From contig JADKDZ010000018.1 of assembly GCA_016718265.1 (NCBI GenBank), positions 1 to 50,119 on the forward strand: a stretch of 50,119 bases of DNA. Direction: 5' to 3'. The translations under genes were made by a program, and so were the position numbers. Position 1 is the first letter of the stretch. Each line of letters starts with the position of its first letter. The DNA comes from Uliginosibacterium sp. Lineage in GTDB: Bacteria > Pseudomonadota > Gammaproteobacteria > Burkholderiales > Rhodocyclaceae. Shown piece after piece: positions 26,844-36,115 of this stretch. The notes beneath the pieces were generated by a model. The model worked only from the letters and a program-made list of their open reading frames with translations, was not told where the DNA came from and searched no databases.

Positions 26844-27635
26844 TCAAGCGGCTTTCTTGAGCTGCTTCTGGTACAGGAATTCCAGAATCGCTTGCCGGCA
26901 GCGAATATATTCCGCGTCATCCGCGAGACTCAGACGGTTGCGGGGTTTGGCGAGATTCACTTCCAGGATTTCGCCGATGGTGGCGGCCGGGCCGTTGGTG
27001 AGCATCACGACGCGGTCGGAAAGCAGGACGGCCTCGTCCACATCATGCGTCACCATCACCACCGTGGCGCCCGTCTTCTGCATCACGCCGATGAGCTCGT
27101 CTTGCAGCGCGGCGCGCGTCAGGGCATCCAGGGCGCCAAAGGGCTCATCCATCAGGAGGATCTTGGGCTCCATGGCAAATGCGCGGGCAATGCCGATGCG
27201 CTGTTTCATGCCGCCCGAGACTTCGCCCGGGTGCTTGCTGGCGGCATGCGCCATGTGCACCATCTCGATGGCAGCCTGGGTGCGCTCGCGCAGCTTCGCC
27301 TTGCTCTCCTTGCCACCAAAAACGCGCTCCACGCCAAGGTAGACGTTGTCAAAGCAGGTGAGCCAAGGCAGCAGGGAGTGGTTCTGGAACACCACGGCGC
27401 GCTCCGGGCCCGGACCGGCGATCTCGCGCCCATTGCAGATCAGGGCGCCGTCGGTGGGCAAGGTCAGGCCGGCAATGAGGTTGAGCAGTGTGGACTTGCC
27501 GCAACCGGAGTGGCCGATCAGCGAGACGACTTCGCCCTCGCGGATCTGCAGATTGACGTCGCTGAGGGCGACGAAAGGCCCTTTCTTGGTGTCGAACTGC
27601 ATGCCGACGTGTTCGATCTGGACGAGTGGTTTCAC
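26844..27635 (-). CDS. nrtD: Nitrate/nitrite ABC transporter, ATP-binding subunit
   Basis: Cytoplasmic ATPase of the NrtABD importer for nitrate and nitrite assimilation. It is 263 residues and complete. Walker A GHSGCGKST (~42-50), Q loop VFQNHSLLPWLT, signature VSGGMKQRIGIARA (~139-152), Walker B ILLMDEPFGALDALT (~158-172) and switch His in VTHDVDEA. It is most like NrtD/CmpD rather than taurine or sulfonate ATPases, judging by the VSLIGHSGC and NHSLLPWL context and the genetic neighbourhood. There is no NrtC-type fused receptor domain. It starts at ATG 27635, 78 bp after nrtB, across an intergenic hairpin. Confidence 0.92.
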   Translation of the reverse strand: MKPLVQIEHVGMQFDTKKGPFVALSDVNLQIREGEVVSLIGHSGCGKSTLLNLIAGLTLPTDGALICNGREIAGPGPERAVVFQNHSLLPWLTCFDNVYLGVERVFGGKESKAKLRERTQAAIEMVHMAHAASKHPGEVSGGMKQRIGIARAFAMEPKILLMDEPFGALDALTRAALQDELIGVMQKTGATVVMVTHDVDEAVLLSDRVVMLTNGPAATIGEILEVNLAKPRNRLSLADDAEYIRCRQAILEFLYQKQLKKAA

Positions 27636-27679
27636 AGCGTTTTACTCCTGATAACGGTAAGAGGTGTGAGGTGGTGAGC

Positions 27680-27697
27680 GGGCGACGTCCGTCGCCC
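27680..27697 (-). repeat. Intercistronic hairpin between nrtB and nrtD
   Basis: GGGCGAC-GTCC-GTCGCCC, a 7-bp stem with a tetraloop, extended outwards by GTGA/TCAC pairing. There is no T tract, so it is more likely an mRNA-stability or processing hairpin than a terminator. It could set the relative amounts of permease and ATPase. Confidence 0.65.
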
Positions 27698-27712
27698 GTC
27701 ACACCGCACGCC

Positions 27713-28660
27713 CTACGCGTTTTCGTAGCTGAAGCGCTTGGCAAGCTGGATCAGCAGCTGTTCAAGCAACAGGCCGACGATGCCGATCACGAAGATGGCG
27801 ATGATGATGTGCTCGACCTTGAGGTTGTTCCACTCGTCCCATACCCAGAAGCCGATGCCGACGCCGCCGGTCAGCATCTCGGCTGCGACGATCACCAGCC
27901 ATGCCGTACCGATGGAGAGGCGGATGCCGGTAAGCATGTAGGGCAGCACAGAAGGGAACAGGATCTTGGTGATGATCTTCCACTCGGAGAGATTCAGCAC
28001 GCGGGCGACGTTCATGTAGTCCTGCGGCACGCGCTGTACGCCTTGGGCAGTGTTGAGGATCATCGGCCAGATCGAGCAGATGAAGATCGTCCAGGTTGCA
28101 GCGGGGTCCGCTTTCTTGAACACCAGCAGGCCGATCGGCAGCCAGGCAAGCGGCGAGACCGGGCGCAGCAGCGAGATCAGCGGATCAAGCGCCTTGTTGA
28201 GGAACTGGAAGCGGCCGATCAGAAAGCCCATCGGTATACCTACCGCTGCGGCGAAGCCGAAACCGATTGCGACCCGTTTGAGCGAGGACAGGATGTTCCA
28301 GCCGATCCCCTGATCATTCGGGCCATTGCTGTAGAAGGGGTCGGAGAACAGGGCGACGGCTGCGTGCCAGACCACGAGCGGACCTGGTATGCCCTTGGTC
28401 TTCATCGACACGAGTTCCCAGATCAGGATCAACAGGGCAAAACCCAGGATCGGGGGGATCACGGCACGCAATACACGTTGCGTACCGTCACGCAGTGCGG
28501 TGCGGCGCGCATTGGGTACCGCGGTCGGCGAGGGAGTGTGGATTGTTTGCATGGTCTCTGCAGAAGTTGAGGGGTGGCTCGTCACGGTCTGTGCCGGTTG
28601 GGCGCAAATAGGCAGATCGCGGACACTGCCAAGTTCTGAAGCGAGGCTTGCGGTGCTCAT
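27713..28660 (-). CDS. nrtB: Nitrate/nitrite ABC transporter, permease
   Basis: Inner-membrane permease of the NrtABD importer, about 315 residues. The chosen start is ATG 28660 with an AGGAGAAA ribosome site; an internal ATG at about 28552 (MQTIHTPS) is an alternative. A long cytoplasmic N-terminus is followed by six or so helices: ILGFALLILIWELVS, a conserved GIGWNILSSLKRVAIGFGFA, LIGRFQFLNKALDPLISLLR, and the EAA loop with ALGAS-like NLSEWKIITKILFPSVLPYM (~213-232) that contacts NrtD. The ending is FWVWDEWNNLKVEHIIIAIF. It lies 66 bp after nrtA. Intact. Confidence 0.92.
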   Translation of the reverse strand: MSTASLASELGSVRDLPICAQPAQTVTSHPSTSAETMQTIHTPSPTAVPNARRTALRDGTQRVLRAVIPPILGFALLILIWELVSMKTKGIPGPLVVWHAAVALFSDPFYSNGPNDQGIGWNILSSLKRVAIGFGFAAAVGIPMGFLIGRFQFLNKALDPLISLLRPVSPLAWLPIGLLVFKKADPAATWTIFICSIWPMILNTAQGVQRVPQDYMNVARVLNLSEWKIITKILFPSVLPYMLTGIRLSIGTAWLVIVAAEMLTGGVGIGFWVWDEWNNLKVEHIIIAIFVIGIVGLLLEQLLIQLAKRFSYENA

Positions 28661-28725
28661 GACATTTCTCCTGCCGGGTGATCGCGGGGCGCGCATCAGC
28701 ACACCCCGGCTCAGCCGGATGCAGA

Positions 28726-29978
28726 TCAGGCTTTGATCTTGAAGCTGGCGGCATACTTGGCGGGGTCTTTTCCGTCCCAGACGATGCCATCAACGAGTTT
28801 CGAGCTGCGCATGTCAGACTTGGGCACCGCCACCTTGACGATCCCGGCAGCTTCTTTGTACAAGGCAATCTGGTTGATCTTCTTGGCCACGCCGAGGTAG
28901 TCAACATCGCCCTTGAGCAGCCCCCAACGCTTGTGCTGGGTGAGGAACCACATGCCATCAGAGAGGTAAGGGAAGTTCCACTGCGCCATCGTTGAAGAAC
29001 TTCATGTAGTTCTTCTCCGTCCAGGTCTTGCCAAGGCCGTTCTCGTACTGGCCGATCATGCGCGAGCGGATCACGTCGGTATCGGTGTTGACATAGGACT
29101 TGGCTGCCACCGTTTCAGCCGTCTTGCTGCGATTCATCGGGCTGGCATCAATCCACTGCGAAGCTTCGAGAATGGCGCAGATCATGGCACGCGCGGTATT
29201 GGGATACTTCGCAACAAAATCTGCCGTGGCGCCGAGTACCTTCTCGGGGTGATCCGCCCAGATGTCTTGCGTGGTGGTTGCCGTAAAGCCAATCTTGTCG
29301 ACGATGGCACGCTGATTCCACGGCTCGCCCACGCAATAGCCATCCATGTTTCCCACGCGCATGTTGGCGACCATCTGGGGAGGTGGCACAACGATGGTTT
29401 TCACATCCTTGAATGGATCGATGCCATGCGCCGCCATCCAGTAGTACAGCCACATGGCATGCGTACCAGTCGGGAAGGTCTGCGCGAAGGTGTACTCGCG
29501 CTCTTTCTTGGCAATGAGCTTTGAGAGCGTTGTGCCATCCGTGGCACCCTTGTCGCGCAGTTCGTTCGACAAGGTGATGGCCTGGCCATTGTTGTTGAGC
29601 GTCATCAGCACGGCCATGTCCTTCTTGGGCCCACCGATGCCAAGGTGCACGCCGTAAATCAGACCATACAGCGCATGTGCTGCGTGCAACTCGCCATTGA
29701 CGAGCTTGTCACGCACGCCGGCCCACGAGGCTTCCTTGGTCGCATTGATCTTGATGCCGTACTTCTTGTCCAGACCCAGCACGCTGGCCATGACCACGGA
29801 GGAACAGTCGGTCAGGGGAATGAAACCGATGTTCACTTCCGTCAATTCGGGTTTGTCACTCCCGGCTGCCCAGGCCGTACTGGCAGGGATGACACCGGCA
29901 ACCTGCGGCGCCGCTCATGACGAGCCCCTGCTTGAGGAAGTTGCGGCGGTTCGTGTTTTCATCAAATTTCTCCGTCAT
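28726..29978 (-). pseudogene. nrtA: Nitrate/nitrite ABC transporter, Tat-exported binding protein, two frame breaks
   Basis: Periplasmic binding protein of the NrtABD importer. ATG 29978 opens a twin-arginine signal (TNRRNFLKQG), then VIPASTAWAAG and the mature protein. Recognisable stretches are VNIGFIPLTDCSSVVMAS, FPTGTHAMWLYYWMAAHGI, MRVGNMDGYCVGEPWNQRA (the family's ligand-site region), and a C-terminus FPYLSDGMWFLTQHKRWG ending FKIKA-stop at 28726. The frame shifts near 29910 and again near 28980; both sides are strongly conserved, so these look like sequence indels. About 417 residues once joined, the usual length. First gene of the nrtABD unit, 66 bp before nrtB. A riboregulatory leader lies directly upstream (30004-30096). 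Confidence 0.9.
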
Positions 29979-30003
29979 CGTAGTTCTCCGTAGGCGATGA
30001 ATG

Positions 30004-30096
30004 AAAATAGGCGTCTCGGCAAGGTCGCCACGCGTGCACTGCTACGTGACTGCCTTACCGGACGCCGTTGTCCTTATCGAGGGTCAGCGTTGACCC
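30004..30096 (-). promoter_or_regulatory. ANTAR-target (NasT) antitermination leader of nrtABD
   Basis: Read on the minus strand. P1 is GGGTC-AACGCT-GACCC (30096-30081). A 7-base linker follows, then P2 GGAC-AACGGC-GTCC (30073-30060). Both loops are six bases with A at position 1 and G at position 4, the defining feature of ANTAR-protein RNA targets. P2's 3' arm overlaps the left arm (30066-30053, GGCGTCCGGTAAGG) of a terminator whose right arm is CCTTGCCGAGACGCC (30024-30010), followed by TATTTT (30009-30004). P2 and the terminator are mutually exclusive, so binding of NasT to P1-P2 would permit transcription of nrtABD. nasT itself is encoded 1.5 kb away at 31629-32208. Structure seen; function inferred from the family. 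Confidence 0.85.
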
Positions 30097-30113
30097 TTGC
30101 TGGTCATTCCCTT

Positions 30114-30129
30114 AGCAGCTCGTATGCCA
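30114..30129 (-). promoter_or_regulatory. Candidate sigma-54 promoter for nrtABD
   Basis: Minus-strand TGGCATACGAGCTGCT fits TGGCA[CT]-N5-[CT]TGC[AT], with the invariant GG and GC at -24/-12 spacing. The predicted start, about 30103, puts hairpin P1 at about +8, a sensible layout for a nitrogen-controlled leader. No NtrC site was convincingly found. Confidence 0.55.
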
Positions 30130-30243
30130 CTTCAGAATTGTTGCTGTTATTCAATGAGTTAAGAAACATTCCTAGCCTTATTCGCGCGCCCAGCCCGCCA
30201 AGCGTGGCACTGCATGAGTGCGTTGTCGGGGCGCGCGCACCAG

Positions 30244-30259
30244 TTTGACCTGTGTCAAA
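30244..30259. promoter_or_regulatory. FNR/CRP-family-type palindrome
   Basis: TTTGACCTGTGTCAAA, a perfect TTTGAC-N4-GTCAAA palindrome matching the TTGA-N6-TCAA core of FNR/Dnr/FixK-type sites. It stands about 80-90 bp before the HD-GYP-like gene and about 270 bp before nrtA. A matching -10 could not be settled. Confidence 0.5.
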
Positions 30260-30336
30260 TTACTCGCCGGGTAGCATTCAAGTAAGTTGCAGTCTGGCCG
30301 TAAGTCGAAGGATTGAAGATCACGGGCACTGCGGCC

Positions 30337-31623
30337 ATGGCAGGTTCGATTCTGGAAACAACCAACCAGCATTTCCTGAGCGCTTTGGTCAAATTGTCCG
30401 AAGAGCAGGAAATTCACGTCTCTGAAGACGTATTCAGCCACACCGGCATGAAGCTCATCGCACGCGGCACGCAAGTCAGTAAGGGCCTGTATGAGCGGAT
30501 CGTGAATCACAAGTTGCTCAGGCCGCTTGAGCTCAGCCTCAGCGTCAGTGACGGCGCCCTGCCGGACTACTCCAGCATGGGCGAACATCTGTTCGATGAG
30601 ATGCCGAATCTGAAGCAGATTGCGGACTGGAAGTACGGGCGCGTCACGCCGGTCGGCATGCTCAAGGAACTGAAATTTCCGCGCCAGGCGCACCCCGTCT
30701 TGGCACTTGCTGAACGCCGTACCACCTGCAGCCTGAAGGTGGATGTGCTGGTCACCCTGCTCGCGATGGGCATCGCGAACGCTTATCGCTATAACGATGC
30801 TAAGTTGATGGCACAAGTTGCTACGGCAGCCATGCTGCACGACGTGGGCGAGTTGTATATCAACCCGGCAGTCGTGGCACAGCACGAGAGCGCGGAGCCT
30901 TGAGTGGCTGCGGTACTCAGCCCATCCGGTCATCGCCGCCACGGTTGCCCGCGAAGTGATCGGCCTGGATCCGGCGATCCAGCGTGGCGTGCTCGAACAC
31001 CACGAGACCCTCGACGGTGCGGGCTACCCCCGCGGCTTGCACAGTGACGGTATTTCCGAGATTGGCATGATTGTGGGCACCGCGGCCCTGATCGCCACAT
31101 TGATTGGCGAAGACAACCCCTGCCAGCGCATCGGAATAGCACTGAAATTCATGCCAGGCGAGTTTAATCCCCGGCTCGTCAGCAGCATCAGTGAATTGAT
31201 GCGGGACGTTCATGGTGCGTGCGACGGGCAACCGGCCTCGGAGAGCAGCCATTTGACCACCCGGATTCACCGCACCTTGCTTGGCATGGGCGGCGTACCT
31301 GAGACCTACGAGAAACTTGCAGCGCGCCAGCGGGAGTTGAGCAAGGGTGCATGGGTGATGCTGGAGCATTTCTTTGAACGTTTCGTTCGCCTGCAACGTG
31401 CCTTTACCAGCACCGGTGTCGCCGGCTTGCCGAAGATCTCGTCAGACGGCGAAGGAGCCGAGGACGCGTACTTCGAGGCGCGATGCGTCTTGCAGGAGAT
31501 CGGCCGGCGCTGCGCCAAGCTCGCCCGGGAACTGGCTGCAAAAAGCGGTCGAGACAAGAGTTTTACCCCGGTCGACCAGGCCTGCCTGATGGAGTTGCCA
31601 ACGCACTCGCCGCCGCTGGCTGA
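30337..31623 (+). CDS. HD-GYP-like phosphohydrolase domain protein, frame-broken
   Basis: Protein of about 425 residues once the frame is joined. The HD-GYP family degrades cyclic di-GMP. Visible motifs are LHDVGELYINPAV (the HD; the usual Lys after DIG is Glu), RYSAHPVIAATVAREVIGL, and the hallmark LEHHETLDGAGYPRGL containing HHE and GYP. A first frame ends at 30903, and the match resumes in another frame from about 30890. The ~110-residue N-terminus resembles no sensory domain I can name. The C-terminal helical part ends near LMELPTH. The expected stop is about 31621-31623, reached only after another shift; the raw frame runs on antisense to nasT. The start could be ATG 30337 or TTG 30313; neither has a clear ribosome site. 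Converges on nasT. Confidence 0.75.
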
Positions 31624-31628
31624 GATCT

Positions 31629-32208
31629 TCAGCCCAGCAACAGACGGGAGCTGGCGAGCACCTCTTCCGCGACTTCGCCGAGCTTGCGGCCACGCTCCAT
31701 GGCCAGCTTGCGCAAGGCGTGGTAGGCCCTCGTCCTCAGTCATACCACGGGCCTGCATCAACACCCCCTTGGCTTTATCGATGCTGACGCGCTCTGTGAG
31801 TTTGCGGTGCGCTTCGTCGCGCTCACGTCGCAGCGCCTGGTACTCCTCAAACCGCGCCATGGCGACCTTGAGCAAGCCCGCGAGCCGGGTGGGAGCCAAC
31901 CCGTCAACGACGTAGGACGACACGCCGCAGCGCATGGCTTGGCGAATCAGGTCATCGGCATCGTCTTCTGCAAACATCAAGACCGGATGCGGCAGACTTC
32001 TATCCAGGACGGCAAGGTTCTCAAGCGTGTCACGGCTCGGCGACTCGGTGTTGACCAGGATGACGTCAGGGCGGATCTGTTCTACCTTGCGGTGCAGGTC
32101 GAGCGCGTCTGGCAGAACGGCAGCGACCATATGACCCGCGCGCGTCAGGGCTTCGCAGATTTCAAGGGCGCGTTCCTGAACTTCGTCGATGACGAGAATC
32201 TTGAGCAT
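31629..32208 (-). CDS. nasT: NasT-type ANTAR RNA-binding antiterminator
   Basis: Response-regulator-like protein that binds two-hairpin leader RNA and prevents termination of nitrate-assimilation operons; in known systems its activity is held by the nitrate sensor NasS. ATG 32208 starts MLKILVIDEVQERALEI. A receiver domain fills ~1-120. A coiled linker and an ANTAR domain follow (~130-190, KLTERVSIDKAKGVLMQARG). The frame breaks near 31728: CCC there gives GAG GGC CTA, whereas one base fewer restores E-D-E-A-Y-H-A-L-R-K-L-A and runs cleanly to a stop at 31631-31629. A homopolymer indel is the simplest explanation. No nasS is next to it. Confidence 0.9.
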
Positions 32209-32272
32209 GGCAGGCAGTTCGGATGGCGGGGGCAGGTGCATCCCTAGCAAGCGGCGTGCAAATCCCAAAATG

Positions 32273-32303
32273 ACAAAAGCCCTTTGTTTAAAAGGGCTTT
32301 TGT
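32273..32303. terminator. Bidirectional terminator between pta and nasT
   Basis: Perfect 13-bp inverted repeat ACAAAAGCCCTTT (32273-32285) and AAAGGGCTTTTGT (32291-32303) with a 5-base loop. The arms supply a T-rich tail on either strand. It follows the pta stop (32327) on the minus strand and precedes nasT, so it insulates nasT from pta. Confidence 0.88.
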
Positions 32304-32326
32304 GTTAGCAGCATCGCCTTCGTGTT

Positions 32327-34379
32327 TCAGGTCTGCTTCATCGTATCGGCCTGAATCGCCGTGAGCGCAATCGTGAAGACAATGTCGTCGACCAGGGCGC
32401 CACGCGAGAGATCATTCACAGGCTTGCGCAAGCCTTGCAGCATCGGGCCAACCGATACCACCTTGGCACTGCGTTGTACCGCCTTATAGGTGGTATTGCC
32501 GGTGTTCAGATCCGGGAAAACAAAGACCGTCGCCTGACCGGCCACTTGCGAGCCCGGCGCTTTCTGGCGCGCCACATCGGCCACCGTTGCTGCGTCGTAT
32601 TGCAGGGGCCCATCAATCAACAGATCAGGCTTCTTGGCGCGGGCCAGTTCTGTCGCTTCACGAACCTTGTCAACATCGACGCCCGTACCCGACGAGCCGG
32701 TCGAGTAGCTGATCATGGCAACTTTTGGATCAATCCCGAACGCCGTCGCGGAGCTGGCGCTCTGCAAGGCAATCTCGGCGAGTTCAGTCGCATTCGGATC
32801 AGGGTTGATTGCACAGTCGCCGTAGACCAGCACTTGATCGGGCATCAGCATGAAGAAGACCGAGGACACGATCGATGAGCCGGGCGCGGTCTTGATGAGT
32901 TGCAGGGCGGGCCGTACCGTACTTGCGGTGGTATGAACGGCGCCAGAGACCAAACCGTCGACGGTATCCATGGCCAGCATCATCGTGCCGAGCACCACGG
33001 CATCGGTCAGTTGCTCGCGCGCCTGGCCAGGCGTAAGCCCCTTGCTCTTGCGCAACTCGACCATCGGCGCCACATAGGCTTCGCGGATGTCGTCCGGATC
33101 GAGAATTTCGAGCGACGGGGGCAGGCTGACGCCTTGGCTGGCCGCCACAGTCTCGATGGCCAGCCGCTTGCCCAGCAGGACACAACGGGCGATACCCTTC
33201 TCTTCGCAGATGACTGCAGCCCGTATCGTGCGGGGTTCGTCACCTTCCGGGAGCACGATGCGCTTGTTGGCTGCACGTGCCTTCTGGATAAGCTGGTAGC
33301 GGAAGGCGGGCGGAGACATGCGCGTCGAGGACGGCATCTTGACCCGCGCCAGCAGCGCATCCGAGGACAGTTGCTCGGCCGCAGCGTCCAGCACAGCATT
33401 CATGCGCTCATAGTCGTCTGCCGCTACCGCCTGGGAAACCCGGCTGATACTGGCAGCCGTCGCGAAACTGTCGAGCGGTACGCGCAAGATCGGCAGGCCG
33501 GAATCAAACGCGTTGGAGGCCAGATCCCAGATGCGCGGATCAATCGAGGTGGAGTGCGTCAGCAGAAGCCCTGCCAGCTGGATGCCCTTGGACGCGGCCA
33601 AGGCGGTGGCGATCATGATGTCATCGCGATCGCCGGAGCTCACCACCAGCGCACACGGTGCCAAGCGGCAGATCACTTCCGTCACCGAGCGCCCGGTCAC
33701 GACGGTCTCCAGCACGCGGCGACTCCTGATCTCGCCCTCCACCACGATTTCAGCCTTCAGGTGGCGCGCGACATCAAGCGTCCGCGGCGCCAGCAAGGCG
33801 GGATTGTTACGAATCACGCCCCCATAAGGACACCGACCCCATGGCTGTCTGCGCAGCCACTTCGTCAAAATCAATCGGCGCTTTGTTCAGGATGGCGCCG
33901 GCAATATTGCACCCCGAGCCACGGAATTGAGATGCCGTCAGCTTCACTTCTGCCGCGGGGTTTTCTTCCTGCGCACCGGCGACCAATACCATTTCAGCCT
34001 GCAGGCTGCGCGCGATATCCGCATTCAGACGCGTGGTAAACGAGAAACTCGCATCGGTGTGCAGGCCTTCGATGACCACAACACGTCAGCACCCTGCGCC
34101 GCTGTCATGCACAGGCTGACGATGTCTTCGAGCAACTCATCGATCTCGCCAGCTGAAATGCGCGAGACCACCTGTGTCATCGACAAGGCGTTGGGACAAT
34201 TGACCTGGCAGATCTCCCGCGCAAAGTGAATCGAACGCTCACTGGCGGAATCATCCTGTGCAACAGGCTTTGAGAAGCCCACGCGCAAGCCTTGCCGTTG
34301 CAGGGCACGAACCACGCCAAGTGCAACGGAGGTAAGGCCAACCGTTCTGGCGGGTGGGGGCAAGAAAAAACGTTTGCAT
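32327..34379 (-). pseudogene. pta: Phosphate acetyltransferase (long, DRTGG-containing form), three frame breaks
   Basis: Interconverts acetyl-CoA and acetyl phosphate. Joined, it is about 684 residues with an N-terminal P-loop-like domain from ATG 34379 (MQTFFL...ARTVGLTSVALGV), a DRTGG domain (GVIRNNPALLAPRTLDVARH) and the C-terminal PTA_PTB catalytic domain (KRIVLPEGDEPRTIRAAVIC; AVVLGTMMLAMDTVDGLVSG; MISYSTGSSGTGVDVDKVRE). The breaks: a T6 run (plus 34365-34370) which, with five bases, gives MQTFFLPPPARTVGL; a missing base near 34084 restoring D-V-V-V-I-E-G-L; and a G5 run (plus 33819-33823). All fit sequencing indels in an essential-type housekeeping gene, so it is probably functional. 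No ackA is visible. Confidence 0.9.
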
Positions 34380-34819
34380 GATGTTCGGTCTTCTGACGCA
34401 GAGATTAGGCATGCGATCAGGTTGCACCGCGGGCAAGGCAGCCAGGACGTGGAAACCGCATTCCCACGACCGGTCAGCATATGTCGGGCGGGCACAACCC
34501 TAGGGCTTACCCTAATTCGGGCACAGTATTGTGTCAGAGACGCCGGTCAAAAGACACCGCATACATCAAGTCGGCGCGGCTTAAATCCGGCTTTCTTGCT
34601 GCATAGCAAAACAAGCGTTACTGTGCTCAAGGAAGTCGCAACAAGCTATAGCGAACAGATACTTGCACCAAGTTGGGCTGTTTGCTGTGGTGCACGATTT
34701 TAGTTCATTGGTGATAATGCGGAAGCGCTTGCGCTGCAGCGCTGACAGCGATGCCGAATGAAAGCTGCGACTGAAATCGACTAGGATGTCGCACCCGAAA
34801 TCCTAGGTGAATCGCCCAT
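34380..34819. other. Intergenic region between divergent pta and flavoprotein genes
   Basis: About 440 bases with no supported gene. It contains an imperfect palindrome GGCACAGTATTGTGTC near 34517 and a GC-rich hairpin (GCGCTTGCGCTGCAGCGC) near 34725. Promoters for both flanking genes must lie here but none stands out. Confidence 0.4.
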
Positions 34820-36104
34820 ATGTCTCCAGACCCCATCGCAGACGGCCTGACCGTGGCGGTAATCGGCGGTGGCCCTGCTGGCCTGAGCGCAGCCGAGGTC
34901 GCCGAGTCGGGCAGGCCTCAAGGTCAAGGTCTTTGATGCCATGCCTTCCCCCGGACGCAAGTTTCTGCTTGCAGGCAAAGGGGCTTAGACATGACACATT
35001 CCGAGCCCCTGACGACATTTCTGGCGCGGTATGGCGATCGGCAGATTCTGCTTGAGCCGTACATCCGGGCGTTCGGCCCGGACGCCCTGCGTGCGTGGGC
35101 ACGCGACTTGGGTGTGGAGACCTTCGTGGTACATCAGGACGGGTGTTCGGCAGGCATGAAGGCCGCACCACTGCTCAGAAGCTGGCTGCAGCGCCTGCGT
35201 GCGCAGGGCGTGCAACTACATGTTCGTCACCGCTGGCAAGGGTTTCAAGCGGCTCCCGGCGGATGGAAAGTTGAACTGACCACACCCGATGGGCCGCATT
35301 CACAACACTGCGCGGCAACTGGTACTGGCCATGGGTGGGGAGGCTGGGCTCGCTTGGGATCAGACGGAGCCTGGATGCCAACGCTGCAGGGCGGCAGGAG
35401 TAAGCGTGGCACCTTTGCTGCCAGCAACTGCGGCTTCGACACGACCGTAGGTCGACGCATTTTCGCGAACGTTTTGCCGGGGCGGCCGTCAAGAATGTCG
35501 CCGCGTGGTACGGCGACGAGAAAGCAGGCAGCGCGAGGCGCGGGAATGCCCTGATCAGCGACACGGGTCTGGAAGGTGGCTTGATCTACGCCTCGGGCGG
35601 CGGCACACGTCAGCAGTGGCTGCGAGAGACGCGCGACCGTCTGGCTGGACTGATGCCGGAGCGCACCGCAAGCTGGCTGGCCGATCAGATCGCGAAGGAC
35701 GCAGGGGCGCGTTCGATGGCGAAACCATCTGCAAGACCAGATTGGGCTGAAAGCGTCAGAGCCGGTTTGCTACGCGAAGCCTGCTCCGCCGAAACCTATG
35801 CGCCGATCAAAGCGCGCTCGCCGCGAGGATCGAAAACCCTACCGTCGTATTCGCTGCCATACGCCCCGACGTTGAAGAAGCGTCCGGTACCGCTGGCGGT
35901 GTGCGGTTCGAGGCGCTTGATGAGCGCTTGATGGTCAGAATATGCCCGGCATATTTTGCGCGGGTGAGACCTGCTGGACTGGGATGCGCCACCGGTGGCT
36001 ATCTGCTGACCGCCTGCATGGCAACCGGCCGGGCCGCCGGAGACGGCGTTCTGGACTGGTTGGCGAGCGTGGCTCGGCGCCCAGGTCGGCTGACGACACC
36101 ATGA
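34820..36104 (+). pseudogene. FAD-dependent oxidoreductase, HI0933/TIGR03862-type, multiply frame-broken
   Basis: NAD(P)/FAD-binding flavoprotein of the HI0933-like family; substrate unknown. ATG 34820 opens with the dinucleotide-binding motif VAVIGGGPAGLSAAE. KVKVFDAMPSPGRKFLLAGK follows in a shifted frame, then MTHSEPLTTFLARYGDR, YIRAFGPDALRAWARDLG, WARLGSDGAWMPTLQ, NALISDTGLEGGLIYA and the C-terminal FAD-binding stretch RPAGLGCATGGYLLTACMAT ending at 36104. At least five frame changes occur. The whole family length (~410 residues) is present, so this is either a recent pseudogene or an intact gene blurred by indels. It converges on the sensor gene on the minus strand. Confidence 0.8.
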
Positions 36105-36115
36105 GTGCCAGACTG

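Noticed and set aside
28726..29978. NasS, the nitrate-sensing partner of NasT
   Set aside because: NasS resembles NrtA, but this protein has a Tat signal and is in an operon with nrtB and nrtD, so it is the transporter's binding protein.
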